A stretch of 64,000 nucleotides of DNA from Isochrysis galbana (Eukaryota > Haptophyta > Isochrysidales > Isochrysidaceae). How positions within the stretch are numbered: the stretch's first letter is position 1; every line of letters starts with the position of its first letter. Both the position numbers and the translations under genes were made by a program. Below, one piece after another: positions 10,545 through 22,020 of the stretch. Location of the stretch: assembly GCA_018136815.1 (NCBI GenBank), contig CM030940.1, positions 3,784,833 through 3,848,832 of the forward strand. Direction: 5' to 3'. The notes under the pieces were generated by a model. That model was not told the origin of the DNA, made no database searches, and saw only the letters and a list, made by a program, of their open reading frames with translations.

Positions 10545-11102
10545 TTAGTCAAATTCAAAGTCATCCGGTCTTGGCCGGATGGGGGTGCTCACACCGCCAA
10601 CAGACGTGCCCCGTGCTCCATCCCAGTCGACGCTAACACCCTCGCGACTGCCGCGGTTGCGCGAGGAAGCGCTGCGCGGGATCGAATCCTCCGTGTGCAC
10701 AAACTCGAGGAGAACATCGATGTATCCGAACCGACCCGAGTTGGATCCAATGGCCGCCATCACCTCGTCAAACTGCATGTCTGTGGCACGGAGGAGCTGG
10801 CGCTTCCAATTGGTGTACTGGCTGCCCCCACCGACCGTGAGCAGCGCACTCTCGCCGCCAAGCACCACCGCGCTCGTGCTCACCAGTTTGTCTCCAACCC
10901 AGATGCGGCCATCGAGATCCGCGTGGCCGCCCTCAACCAGTTGCGAGACGACCACGCCCTTGGCGGCGCCGGGCTCGACCTCCTCGAAGCCGATGCCCAA
11001 TGGCTTCTTGAGACGCACGCGGAATACGCCGGATGCGCCCAGAACCGCGCATTCGAGAGAGGGCAGCAGCAAAGAGATCACCGAGAGTCTCCACGCCGCC
11101 AT
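10545..11102 (-). CDS. Small PDZ-domain protein with N-terminal targeting sequence
   Basis: A single-exon 185-aa protein. The N-terminus (MAAWRLSVISLLLPSLECAV) is a short hydrophobic segment like a secretory signal peptide. Residues from about 27 to 85 form one PDZ domain: FRVRLKKPLGIGFEE carries the PLGIGF carboxylate-binding loop, followed by VVSQLVEGGHAD and WVGDKLVS. The tail is Ser/Arg-rich and disordered and ends DDFEFD. Short PDZ proteins with plastid-type presequences are common in algae with red-derived plastids. Location in the plastid or endomembrane system is an inference, and no ligand can be named. Confidence 0.82.
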   Translation of the reverse strand: MAAWRLSVISLLLPSLECAVLGASGVFRVRLKKPLGIGFEEVEPGAAKGVVVSQLVEGGHADLDGRIWVGDKLVSTSAVVLGGESALLTVGGGSQYTNWKRQLLRATDMQFDEVMAAIGSNSGRFGYIDVLLEFVHTEDSIPRSASSRNRGSREGVSVDWDGARGTSVGGVSTPIRPRPDDFEFD

Positions 11103-11627
11103 CGCAGCCTGAGAACTGGAAGCAGCAGAGAACAGAATGATACGGAGGAGACGAGAGAAGAAGACGAGGAGCTTTCTTTCCCTAGGAGTACAATATTTTA
11201 TCGGTTTACTTCTGATTTTCCGAGATACTAGATACTAGGTGCTAAAAGTACTCTCAAGTAAGACTATAGGCTGGCGCTTCTTGGACAAGACGCTTTTCGA
11301 TGGGTTAAAATATATAATAATAATCTAACTGAGCATTAGTACCACTACTCTCACTGGCCCGGAACTAACACGACAGCCCTCAGCGCACCTGCCCGTACAC
11401 CTTGGCGCGTGTTGTTGCCACAGATACATACACCTATGCACCCCTCCACATCTCCCCCCTCGCAAGCCCCCGGCTCCCATTCTAACTCCCCACAAGTTAA
11501 AATGAGGGAAAACCCATTGAGGCGGACCGACCTACGTCGGGCGACTCTCCGGGAAAAAGCACCGGGGGGGGGGGGGGGAACCTCTCGTCGACAAAGAGGA
11601 TCGGCCCTTCCAGCTCGCGCCGTGAGC
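11103..11627. other. Intergenic with a G-run
   Basis: Upstream of the PDZ gene on the minus strand, so it should contain that gene's promoter. It also holds a poly-G run near 11563-11578. Nothing else recognised. Confidence 0.4.
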
Positions 11628-12610
11628 CTAGATGGGAAGTACGTATTTACCGTACTTGGCCTCTGGCCAAATACATATGTATTTGGCTGTATTTGAAGCG
11701 CGTCCTGGGTTGTAGGCCTCGAATGTATTTGAAATGTATTTGGCCGGAACCCAAATACATATGTATTTGGCTGTATTTGCAGGCCCCAGCACCGTATTTC
11801 CCACCCAGGGCCGTGAGCAGTTCTCGAGAAATAAACGACTGCGAGTCGAGTAGCCTGTGCCACCTTCAGGATACTCTCCTCGATCTTGAGCCACTCCCTT
11901 CTCTCTCCCGCCTGTCGCCGGCCGCCCCCTACCCGTTTGCTAACGCAAACGTGGCCTGTTTCTAACCGCACTCCATCGGGGGGGGGTGCAAAACCCCCCC
12001 TCTCCCTCTCTCCACTCTCTCCCTTCGTCGTCCCTGCGGCGCGTCGCCATGCGGCGCGCCCTGGCCTGCTCTCAGGGGCCCTTTGGGGGCTCCCAGGGGG
12101 CCAGCAAGGGCAGCTCAGGGGGCAGTGGCAGTGGAGGCTGGGGCTCAGCCCCTGGCCCCCCCTGCCTCTCCCACGCTCGCCTCGCTGGCCATGGGAGCCG
12201 CCCAAAGTCTCCTGTCTGCCTGGCGACCAGGGACAGAGGGGGAGTCAGCTCGAGGGCAGGCCCAGCGCGGGCGTGGGAGTGCAGCTCGCGGGCCGCGCCC
12301 CCGAAGGGTCTGGGTCTGGGCCAGATTGATGAGTGCCCTGCCCCTGCCAAAGGGCAGGGGCTGGGGTTGATTGTACGGGCCCACCCCGGGGGGTGTCTAA
12401 GGCGCTGTCTGTGTGGCTCTGGGGCTTCGGCTCGGGTCGTGGTTCGCGGGTACCTGGGCTGGCATGGGCCTGGCTGCCTGGCTGGGGGTCGCTGCGTCTG
12501 CGAGGCGTCGGCCATCACTTGGTCAGCCGGCGCGGTGGGGTGGGCGGGGAGAGAGGAGGGGAACGTGGCGCGCTCCATGACCCTATCGTTTTAACGATAG
12601 TTGGCACCTG
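11628..12610 (+). repeat. GC-rich dispersed repeat, copy R1a
   Basis: Begins with cctagatgggaa and ends near the inverted motif tatcgttttaacgatag. Inside it, 11640-11800 contains repeated palindromic blocks (ccaaatacatatgtatttgg twice), and 11930-12230 is a GC-rich body matching the reverse complement of 63115-63420. Related copies lie near 22020-22700, 37890-38860 and 48430-48830. No protein is recognisable, so it is probably a non-autonomous element. Confidence 0.55.
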
Positions 12611-13619
12611 CCGCCACGAAAAATTGCCGAGGAAAATGGTGGGTTTTACCGCCCCCCTCGCCCCCGCCTGCCTCTGAACACGCGTTGGGGCTCTTACAGC
12701 TTACAGTAAAGAACTCGAACTGGAACTGGCGGTCGCGCCCCGCCCGGGGCCGATATGCTTATTTCGGGGCCGTTGTTTCATGACACGCGATTCCCCCGAG
12801 TCCGTCCGCGCGATCGGGAGCCCGACCTCGATCCATCTGGTGGCTAGATCAGGGGGCCAAGTCGCCCGCGGAGCACCCCATGCCCATGCACCCCACAGCG
12901 CGTGCACACGGCTGATTTGGCCACCCTGCTGTGACCACGATGCGCGGGAAGAGTCGTCAAATATCAATAGTAATTATAACGTGCATATATGCATATGCGG
13001 GGCCCGCACCGAGTGGGGGGAGGGGGGTCGAACATCCTAGTAATTATAATGTGTGCATCTATGCGGGGGTATAATTTCTCCCGTATTCGGGTGGTGCACC
13101 GGGACTTTTGACTTTTGATGGCCCGCACCTTTCGAGGATCGTCCTGCCCGACGCTGTGGTGCAGAGCGGATGACCGTTGCTTTCGTCGCACGACCCCCAC
13201 AGCCCACAGCCCTAGAAGTAAGAGCTGAGGGGTGCTTGGAGTGGTTCGATGTGGTAAAGTGTCCTTCCCACCCTTGAACTGGTGAATGCTTGCGGATCTG
13301 GCATTGGCCACCACTGAAGAATTTGTGTAGATTGACCATATTTATTGCATATTGTCCAGGTCCCACCAGTTGTCAGTTGTGGGAACGCGTGGCGCGTGGC
13401 GCACTCGGCAGCTACAAATTCGAAGGAAAGATTTTCATCGAATTCGTCGAGTCCATTCGATGATGTGTTGCACCCTTGAGCGTCGACGCGCGCGCTGGTG
13501 TCATCGAGATTGCGGTGACCTCTCCCTCTCGGCGGTCGGCGGGGTACCACGTTAGACGTTAGAACTTGAACTTATAGCTATAGCTACAACGTCGTATGAC
13601 GTATGACATCTTGTTAGCT
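12611..13619. other. Non-coding; possible LTR/primer-binding junction near 13540
   Basis: No gene recognised. On the minus strand near 13540, TGGTACCCCGCCGA follows an LTR-like end, and a similar junction occurs near 18917. These could be primer-binding sites of old copia-type LTR elements. Evidence is weak. Confidence 0.25.
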
Positions 13620-13770
13620 AGCATTCCTAGCCACATACACCGGACGAGCCATGCGCCAACCGCGCACACACCCCATCGCGGGGTAGGGGCTCAGTTGCCG
13701 TCGAAGGGCTACGGTGCTACGGTCCCGCAGCACTAAGGTTATACTAACGCAACAATAAAACTCTGACGCT
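13620..13770 (+). repeat. ~150-bp repeat upstream of DHX35, copy 1
   Basis: Almost identical to 42328-42476. Both copies keep short complementary segments (gagcc with ggctc, enclosing cccc-atcgc-gggg; ccgt with acgg) and end with ttatactaac and an AATAAAA-like stretch. It starts 250 bp upstream of the helicase ATG and could overlap its promoter. It may be a small structured RNA or a SINE-like unit; neither is proven. Confidence 0.5.
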
Positions 13771-13869
13771 ATGGGTTTCAGCAATCAAACGGACGAGACA
13801 CGTTTTAGCCTTATATTTGGTACTCTTATAGGAGAGTGAGAGACGGAAGGGGGCCAGCGCCGACGCGGC

Positions 13870-16008
13870 ATGTCGACGGCGCAGAGCCATCTCTTCTGGC
13901 GGCCGGGCGGCGCTCGTCCTCCAGTGGCTGCAGCGAGCCTGCTCGACCGTGATCGGGCGGACGAGTCGGCCGGCCTCGTATACTTCAATCCGAACGAGCG
14001 CCTCTCGCTCGCTCAGCAGCGCCTGGCGCTGCCGATTGCCGAGAACCGGCGGCAGCTGCTCTTCATGGTCGAGACTTTCCGCACGACCGTCGTGATTGGG
14101 CACACGGGATGCGGCAAGACGACGCAGATCCTGCAGTACTTACATGAGGCGGGCTGGACCGCCGGCGGCCGCGCCGTCGTGTGTACGCAGCCGAGGCGCG
14201 TGGCGGCCGTGGCCGTTGCGCAGCGCGTTGCCGAGGAGATGGGCGAGCATCTCGGTGGGACTGTCGGGTATGCCGTGCGCTTCGACGACTGCAGCTCGCG
14301 GGAACACACGCGGATCAAATTTGTCACTGATGGTACTTTGCTCTCCGAGATGATGCTCGACCCGCTGCTCTCGCGCTACTCGGTGATCATGGTCGACGAA
14401 GCGCATGAGCGCAGCGTCCAAACGGACGTCCTTTTGGGGCTTCTGAAGAAGCTCATGCGGCGGCGCGCCGACTTACGGCTCGTCATCGCCTCCGCCACGG
14501 TGGATGCTATTGCCTTCAAAGACTTCTTCGAGACCTGTGAGAGCACCCCTGCGAGTGGCGCGAGTGGGCGGGGGCACACCAGTTCTGAGACTGCGTCTGT
14601 AATCTCTCTCAAGGGTAGTGGCGTGCACCCAGTCTCTCTCTACTTTTGTGAGGCGCCCGTGTCCGACTATCTCGAGCATGCAGTCGAGACCGCCTGGCGC
14701 ATACATGTTGGGCAGGAGGACGGTGACGTGCTGGTCTTCCTGACCGGACAGCAGGAGGTGGAGGCGGCAGTCTCCTTGCTCATCGACCGGGCGCTGGCAG
14801 AGCGGCCAAGGCGTGCCCTGCTTGCCCTCCCCATGTATGCCGCGCTCAGCCACGGTGCCCAGATGCGCGTTTTCAATCCAACGCCCGCGGGCGCGCGGAA
14901 AGTGATCGTCGCCACGTCGATCGCCGAGACGTCGGTCACGATCGACGGCATCGTCTTTGTCGTCGACTGTGGCTTCACCAAGCACCGATATGTGAACCCA
15001 TCCACAGGCCATGAGGCGCTTGTTGTTGTCCCAGAGTCGCGTGCGAATGCGCGGCAGCGCGCCGGCCGTGCGGGGCGCGTGCGGCCAGGTGCGTGCTATG
15101 TGCTCATGCCCGAACCCTCGTACCACGGTTTGGTCGAGCATACTCCTCCGGAAATGCAGCGCTGCAGCTTGGCTGCCGTTGTCCTGCAGCTGAAGGCCCT
15201 CGGCATTGACAATGTCCTGCGCTTCGACTTTCTCTCTCCGCCACCCCCGGAGGCCCTGGCGCGCGCCCTTGAGATGCTGTTCGCCCTAGGGGCTCTCACT
15301 TCCGACGGGCAGCTCTCCGAGCCTACGGGTAGCCGTATGGCGCGCTTACCACTTGAGCCGCCGATTAGTGCCATGCTGCTTGGGGCGGAGGAGGAGGGGT
15401 GTGTTGCGGAGGTCGCGATGCTGGCAGCTCTCATTTCCGTCCAGAGCGTGTTTACTGTCTCGCGCACAAAAGACCTCCAAGCTGCCCGCGCGCCATTCGC
15501 TGCGTACGAGGGTGATTCCATTACATTACTTAACGTTGCACGCCGATACGTTGAACAAGTCGACCGAGGCAACTCGGCCAAAGCAAGCGCCTGGTGCCGC
15601 AAGCACAAGCTGCATTCCCGCGTGCTCGAGCGCTGCTTGAGCATACGAGGCCAACTGCGGCGCCAGCTGTCGAAGCTGGGCGTGGAGTGGAATACCGCAG
15701 CCGATCGGCCGTCCGAGGGCGGAACCACCGGGACGGACGCAATTCGACGGGCTGTTGTCCGCGGATTCTTCATGAGTGCTGCACAGCGTGTATCCGGGGG
15801 CACGTACATGTCCTCCCACAGGCGAGCGACGGTACACCTCAACCCCAACTCCGTGTTGTGGGTCGCGCCACCGGAGATGATCGTCTTCCATGAAACAGTC
15901 TTCACACCGGAGAGAGAGTATGTGCTGTCCGCGACCAAGATCGAACGCAATTGGCTGACCAACCTATCCGGCGCGAGGGACTTTTATGAACTTGAAAAGG
16001 CATCATAG
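13870..16008 (+). CDS. DHX35: DEAH-box RNA helicase, DHX35 orthologue
   Basis: A single-exon protein of 712 aa, close to the animal DHX35 length of about 700. Motif I GHTGCGKTT at 77-85, Ia TQPRRVAA at 106-113, II DEAH at 176-179, III SAT at 208-210, FLTGQQEVE at 290-298, V ATSIAETSVTI at 348-358, VI QRAGRAGR at 396-403. Winged-helix, ratchet and OB regions follow (VVLQLKALGIDNVLRFDFLSPPP, GFFMSAAQR). The N-terminus FWRPGG plus the VYFNPN region matches DHX35 rather than DHX8, DHX15 or DHX38. In the family it acts in the nucleus as an ATP-dependent helicase on catalytically active spliceosomes. All motifs look intact. The lack of introns contrasts with several neighbours. Confidence 0.95.
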   Translation: MSTAQSHLFWRPGGARPPVAAASLLDRDRADESAGLVYFNPNERLSLAQQRLALPIAENRRQLLFMVETFRTTVVIGHTGCGKTTQILQYLHEAGWTAGGRAVVCTQPRRVAAVAVAQRVAEEMGEHLGGTVGYAVRFDDCSSREHTRIKFVTDGTLLSEMMLDPLLSRYSVIMVDEAHERSVQTDVLLGLLKKLMRRRADLRLVIASATVDAIAFKDFFETCESTPASGASGRGHTSSETASVISLKGSGVHPVSLYFCEAPVSDYLEHAVETAWRIHVGQEDGDVLVFLTGQQEVEAAVSLLIDRALAERPRRALLALPMYAALSHGAQMRVFNPTPAGARKVIVATSIAETSVTIDGIVFVVDCGFTKHRYVNPSTGHEALVVVPESRANARQRAGRAGRVRPGACYVLMPEPSYHGLVEHTPPEMQRCSLAAVVLQLKALGIDNVLRFDFLSPPPPEALARALEMLFALGALTSDGQLSEPTGSRMARLPLEPPISAMLLGAEEEGCVAEVAMLAALISVQSVFTVSRTKDLQAARAPFAAYEGDSITLLNVARRYVEQVDRGNSAKASAWCRKHKLHSRVLERCLSIRGQLRRQLSKLGVEWNTAADRPSEGGTTGTDAIRRAVVRGFFMSAAQRVSGGTYMSSHRRATVHLNPNSVLWVAPPEMIVFHETVFTPEREYVLSATKIERNWLTNLSGARDFYELEKAS

Positions 16009-16201
16009 GGTCGAGCGACTCACTCTTAGAGTTAGAGAGTGGAATGGATACAACCGGCATCGTTGGCTGTCAAGCTGGCTGAGAGGATGGCTAGTGTGTT
16101 TCGAGGCGCTCTGGATGTGCCCTGTGAACTTGTGTACGACTACACCACTTACCACTTTTTATCTTGTCGAAGAACGAGGATGAGGGTATGGGTATAGGTA
16201 T

Positions 16202-18420
16202 TGTTGCGGGTAAGGGGGGGGCCTGTACACTTCCTCCTCGTATGTTCCTTTTTTAGGTTTTCCCGCGCGACTCCCTCTCGGTCGCCGCGCCCCGGTTCCT
16301 CTCTCCCCCGCATCGCCCCGAGTCAGTCCATCTGTCTCCCCGGCTCCCCCCCGCGGAAGCCCTCTCCCCCCCTTCCCTTTCCCGTCTTTCCCCGAGTGCT
16401 TCCTTGAGTTTCCGGCCCCCTTTTGTCTATATCTTTCCCGCGCGGTCTCTCTTTCCCCCGCGCGTGACGTTTTTCCTCCGGTGTCCCGAGTACGCTCTGC
16501 GCCATCGCTCGAGCGCCCCTTGTGCCCCCTCCGCTTGCTCCCCGTCTCCGCCCCCGTGCTGCAGTGCCCCGTGATGACCGAGAGTGCGCCCATGTCTTCA
16601 GTCCCGTCCCCGCACGCTTCCCCGGCTCCCCATGTGTCGCATTCGCGAATCGACACTCGTTAGGCTTCGCTCTTCTCTTCGTCGTTCGGTATTTATCGTT
16701 ATAATTCTCTCGTTCTCGTTCTCGGTCAAAATCTTCGCTTGGATGCATGGGATCGTGGGTTGTGGAGCGCCCTCTCTCTTTCTCTCGAAAGAGAAGGGAA
16801 GTTTCCCCACCTTTCTTCCTCCCAGGCGCCTCGCAAATAGGTTTAATTTGCTATCTCTACAGCGGTTCTTTATCTGCTTCTGGGGGCAATCAGGTTTAAT
16901 TTACGACCTCTTCGTATCTCCCCCATAGGCACATCGCACTCCTTTCGTCTTATTTGGTAAGTCTCTTGGAATCTTGTGCGGCAGGATTGCCCCTCGTTTC
17001 CGTTATGGTGCGATTCCCCTTCCAGACGGGATCGCCGACAGATCGCCTTCTGATCGTCGTCCGTCGTCGTCTGGCCGGAGTGTTTGGGTTTGATTTTAGT
17101 CGAGTTACGTGAGAAAGTCGTGGGGCGAGAGTCGGGGTGTTTTCCTGGGTGTCGTTGTTCGTCGTCCTGGCGCCAGTCGTCATCCGTCGTCGCTCTCGCT
17201 CTCGTCGCTCTCGCTCTCGTAACACTCAGACCCTACAATCTCGCCTCGCCTCACCAGCCCCTGCCATCACAGCCCTCCTCACACTCACCCTCGCCTCTCG
17301 CTACTCGCTCGATGTCGCTCTCGCCGCCGTCCCCGCCCTCGCCCAAGCCCGCCTGCCCGCCTTCCTCTGCTGACGGGCTTCAGCCCGTCAGCCCCTCTGA
17401 AGTCGTCTCCTCCGCCGCGCCTGCCGCCGGCATGCCTCCTTCCTCATTGCCCTCAGGCCCGAAGGGCCATCCCAATTCGTCACATCCCAATTCGTCACCA
17501 TGGCTCACCCTCCATGCTCCAAGTGGGCCATACATCTCATGTTACATCCCATCTCCCTCTCACACCCAGCCACACCACAGCCACAGCCTCACTCCATCCT
17601 CCACATGGTAGCGGAGGCGTACTTTGTACTTTCCACGCCTTCCCATCCTCTCCCAGCTCTTCACGTTCCCACCACCACCGCCACTCCCCCCTCATCTGCC
17701 TCCTTCAGTCCTGGCCAACCATCCCACATGGTCCACCCACAGTCCACCCAGACACAACCACATTGGCCACAGCACACCAATGCCACCAACGCCACGCTTG
17801 CACAACCGATGTTCTACTCCCCTCTCCCGCCTCTCGCCACGCCCGAGCCCTCGTGCCCTCGTCCCACGATCCGTCCGATGCCCTCTCCGCCGTCTCCGCT
17901 GCTCTCCAAACCTCCCACCCCCCCCTCCCTTCCCCAACCCCCAGCATGCCTTCACCAGCCTGCCCCAACCAAACCCCACCCCCCCACCCCACCCCGCACT
18001 CCTCGCCTGGCCACCCTCCTCTCATCGATTCCAACCTCTACCGACTCCCGCCGGGCGCCGTCCCCTCCCCATCACCGCTCCACCTCTACAACCACTACCC
18101 TTCCCTACCCATCCCCTTTCCCTCACCCACCACTTGGCCGACGAGCGCTCCGCAGCAACCCCACTTCTCTACGCCGTGTCATCAGTCCGTCGGACTCTGT
18201 CCGTCTGTCGTCTGTCGTTCGTCGTTCGTCGATCGTCGCTCTCGTTCTCGTTCCCGTTCTCGTCCCTCGTTCTCAACACTCCATCAGTACCAAACCTCTC
18301 CCTCTCCCTCAGCCTCAGCCTATCCATCACCAATCGCCCAGCCACCAGCCATGTCCGGTCCGTGCTCCGTCATCGCGCTCGCCCTCGCCCAAGCCCGTCC
18401 TCCCGCCTTCCTCTGCTGAG
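16202..18420 (+). mobile_element. Ty1/copia-like LTR element remnant (LTR plus leader)
   Basis: A fossil. The LTR (16202-17605 including a nested insertion) begins TGTTGCGGG like the LTRs of the element at 52009-56924 and is followed at once by the same primer-binding sequence, TGGTAGCGGAGG. The leader that follows is Pro/Ser-rich if translated, as in the other copy. It is broken: no pol region is present here. It is older than the 52-57 kb copy, judging by divergence. Confidence 0.75.
16635..17497 (+). repeat. Solo LTR nested in the copia-like LTR
   Basis: An 863-bp unit starting TGTCGCATTC and ending AATTCGTCA (TG...CA), flanked by the 5-bp duplication ccatg (16630-16634 and 17498-17502). 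It splits the outer LTR cleanly. A second, closely similar copy is at 27042-27896. No internal domain is attached, so it is a solo LTR of a different family. Confidence 0.8.
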
Positions 18421-19306
18421 GAGGTGGTCAAGCCCGCAATTCCATCACTCTCCGCCGTTTCCGCCGCGCCTCCCGCCGATCGATCCCCTTCCGTCTCATC
18501 ACATATCGAGCCAGTGGCCATGCTCGATCCGTCAGTCCGCCGCTACAGTTTCTTCGTTCTTGTCACCACTCACAGAAGTCTTCATACTGTGCGTCGTGGG
18601 AAAAGCTGCAATTGGTCACCGTCACCGTCAACCAGAGATGGTTTTGCAAAGGTCTTGACGCTCACGCTCAGTGCGTCGGAGAATTCGTAGTGTTGACCGC
18701 GCGAGGGTTGTGACAGTGCTTGTTGGATCCATTCTTGGGTCTGAGAGTCTGAGAGCCCATATATATCCGCTCCCTTGAGCGGGATTTGGGGGTTGAACAA
18801 ACCTTTGGAGGTGAAAAGGGGTTCGGTGTCGGGGATTGGTCCAACCTTGTGTTGGATGAAGAGACCTGGGGTGTGCGCGCTGAATCGCGCCCTCTCGCGA
18901 GAGCCTCTCGGCGGGGGTACCATGTTTGGCCCAGCCTATATATATATTGGTATTGGGCCCAGTGACTGTGAGAAGAGCGGTGTAGCGGTGTAGATCAGAG
19001 TAACCATTGGGGGCTAGCTAGCGCAACGAGTCGGTGGCGATACCACGTTAGCATACCGTACACCGGAGGAGTAGAACCACTCCTACAAAACAAACTCAGA
19101 CTCAACAACACTTCTCACTTCTCAACGACATCCAGCATTTCGTGGGAGGGATCGTGAAATCATGCCTCAAGTTTGTGACAACGGATCTCGCCCGAGGACA
19201 CTAGAGTTTTCTTATCTGTGTACACGGACGGCTTTAATCCCCTCCCTCCCCCCTCCTCTCTCGCCTCTCGCCTCCCTCCCCCTTTCCTCTCTCCGGCGCG
19301 AGCGCG
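18421..19306. other. Non-coding upstream of BCKDHB; possible LTR junctions
   Basis: No recognisable protein. On the minus strand near 18917 and 19040 there are TGGTACC/TGGTATC junctions after LTR-like ends, resembling copia primer-binding sites (weak). The stretch 19230-19306 is pyrimidine-rich and leads into the BCKDHB start. Confidence 0.3.
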
Positions 19307-20808
19307 ATGTCCGCCGCCGCCGCGCTCCTGCTGCTGCGCCGTCCCTTGCCGTGCTCGGCGACGCGGCGGACACGGCGCTTCGTCTGCAACGGGGCTGAGA
19401 CGCAGAAGATGACCATGGTTGCTGCCATCAACGACGCTCTCCGGTGAGGGGCCGCCACTGCCGAGGGAGAGAGAGTGCACCACCCGTGGGCAGGTGGGGA
19501 CATCTCGGAGAGTATTGCTGCGCTGCCTCGCAGAGTCGTGGAGCCGAGGAGCCAAGGCTTAGCGGATGACTACTGCCCGCGGTGCGCCTTCATCCTGCAG
19601 GATAGCGCTCAAGACCGACGAGAGCGCCGTGGTCTTTGGCGAAGACGTCGCGTTTGGCGGAGTCTTCCGCGCCACCATGGGGTTGCGCGATGAGTTTGGG
19701 GAGGATCGTGTGCTGAACATGCCCATCAACGAGCAGGGCCTCGTGGGCTTCGGTGTGCATGGCACCGGATCATGTCTATCACTGCCAATGCCTTTCACAC
19801 CCTGACATTGGCCTTCCTCCATTCTTGTGCTACAGGCATTGGCCTCGCTGCTGTGGGTGGCACAGCCATTGCAGAGGTGCAATTTGCTGACTACATCTTC
19901 CCCGCAATGGACCAGATTTGCAACGAGGCAGCGAAATTTCGCTACCGCTCTGGGTCCGAATTCAATTGCGGAGGTCTCACGATCCGCGCGCCCTCACAGG
20001 CAGTCGGGCATGGTGGCCACTACCACTCGCAAAGCCCGGAGGCATATTTTGCCCACACACCTGGCCTCAAGGTTGTCTATCCACGTGACGCGTATACAGC
20101 CAAAGGGTTGCTTCTCTCTTGCATTCGCGACAAAAACCCTTGCATCTTTTTCGAGCCAAAAATTTTATATCGCTCGAGTGTGTGCGAAGTGCCCACGGGC
20201 GACTACATGATTCCCCTCGGTGAGGCGGAGGTTGTGCGCGAGGGCGAGCACATCACATGCGTTGCGTGGGGCGCCCAAATGCACCCGTTGCTCCGTGCCT
20301 GCGAGCGAGCCGAAGCGGAAGGCGTCTCGTGTGAGGTGATCGACCTGCAGACGATTGCACCATGGGATATGCACACCATCCGCGACTCGGTCAAGAAGAC
20401 AGGTATGTCATTGCCCCGAATGGGAGATTCGAGACCTGATTTCGCAGTGCACGCGACTTGGGTACAGCTCTCATGGAGTATGAGTGCGCCGCTTGTGGAT
20501 CCAACCATGATGGGCGAATCTGGACAACGTAAGCGCGAATGACTGCACACGCCAATCTTGGACTTATCCCTTGTTCATTGGTTTGTGACACGTTAGGCCG
20601 ACTCCTTATAACACATGAGGCGCCCCTCACCGCCGGATTCGGTGCTGAAATCGCGGCTGGCATACAAGAAGCTTGCTTCGATCACCTCGAGGCGCCGATT
20701 GCACGCATCTGTGGTGTTGACACACCATTCCCGCTTGCATTTGAAAAGCTATATCTCCCCGACGAGCTCAAAGTATTTGACGGCATCATGCGAAGTGTGC
20801 AGTATTAA
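19307..20808 (+). CDS. BCKDHB: 2-oxoisovalerate (branched-chain) dehydrogenase E1 beta subunit
   Basis: Four exons: 19307..19443, 19601..19752, 19836..20402, 20597..20808, giving 355 aa. The three GT-AG introns all join in phase and restore family sequence: AINDALR+[26 protein letters not shown]+[28 protein letters not shown]+[14 protein letters not shown]. The N-terminus ([25 protein letters not shown]) is Arg-rich and amphipathic, as for a mitochondrial presequence. Family blocks include [41 protein letters not shown] and [13 protein letters not shown]. The subunit pairs with E1-alpha in the thiamine-diphosphate decarboxylase that opens the committed step of Leu/Ile/Val breakdown in the mitochondrial matrix. 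The gene looks intact. Confidence 0.95.
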
Positions 20809-21377
20809 CAGCCAAGCAGGCTAACAGGTGTCACCGTCGGAATCCATGTGCATGCAAGGAATGGACTAGGAAGCAGATGGGTCGCAGGGAAATTAAACGT
20901 GAAAGCATAGAAAAAGGCCCAGCAATGGCCTTCCTAGTCGGGTGGCTCATCTCCTTCACAAGGGAACAAGAGCGGGACGATGACGCGTTGTAATAATCTC
21001 GCAGCCATTAGGCAATGGACTTGAAAGCTCGACGAGTTGACCGGCTTTGGTGTCATCAAGGCATGTGCCCATGAAGTGACGCACCGCTTGCTGCGCACGA
21101 CAAGCTCATTCAAGGAATTCGTGCACTTTGTGGCGCAACAAAGATGAAAACGAGTGCCACGACCCGTTTCACCTTTGGCCTTTGGTCATCGGCAACACGG
21201 AGGTGCTACTAGTCACCTTGTTGAAAGTTGATGTCGCCCCATCGTCCATTGTTTGTTGTGCACGAGAAGCAGAACGCTCAACATTGGGGGGGGGGAAGAG
21301 GCAGGAGCCAAACCGTCATGACCTTATTTGTATTGTTTTGCGGGGGTATTTGTCAGCGCTTAGCTTTCCTCGCCTTG
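20809..21377. other. Intergenic, no recognised feature
   Basis: Downstream of BCKDHB; includes its 3' UTR. No coding similarity seen. Confidence 0.45.
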
Positions 21378-21600
21378 CTCCGAAAAAAACACTTCTTGAA
21401 GATTCTGGGCTACACAGATATATCAATCGCTACAATCTAGGTGCACTACTACCCCTTGACTCGCAACCCTTCAGAATCCCCTTCCCTACCGTCTCCCCCC
21501 TTCCCCTTTCATTCCTTTTTCTTCGGTGTCTTGGGTTGGTCCCAGGTGTGTTACCTCGGGCCGGAGTTCGGCGGTGGTTGGGGCAGGCCGTGTGCATGTT
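21378..21600 (-). repeat. T-tailed short retroposon (family S2), minus orientation
   Basis: Reverse complement of the family seen at 33685, 35255, 44655 and 62870. Here the tail appears as an A-run followed by cttgaagattctgggctaca, and the body carries the mirrored forms of the accccgga and ggaatgaagg segments. No coding potential. Confidence 0.65.
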
Positions 21601-21889
21601 CGTTGTGATTTTCGCGTCGCATTGGCGCGTTGGCAATTCCTCGCCTTGGTCCGATGTGTCCCGCCCAATTCATGTGCACGCGCGAGTCCACTACTAGTCA
21701 AATGGACTGTTTACACACCACATATCACAAATTAATCATATCATATTCTCGCAGCGCACGCGACTCTGTAGCCCGCTACTCTCACGCAAGCTTTCTACCG
21801 TCTACACCCGCACTCGCTCCCCCCGCCCCCCGCCCCACCCCCACTCCCATCCCCTCCACCACCCCCTGGCGACTCCCCCCGTGCACTAC

Positions 21890-22020
21890 GAAAAAAACAT
21901 TCTTGAAGGTGTCCCCCCGTGCACTACTACTACTAGGAGAGGGGGCGAGGGGGCAGGGGTGAAGAGCTCAAGATATGGTCCGGTGGCACGCCCCCCCCCC
22001 CCCCCCCCGGTGATCTAGCA
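21890..22020 (-). repeat. Truncated T-tail fragment and C-run
   Basis: An A-run followed by cattcttgaaggtg near 21893 looks like another truncated minus-strand tail of the same retroposon kind. A C-run of about 18 bases lies near 21991. Confidence 0.35.
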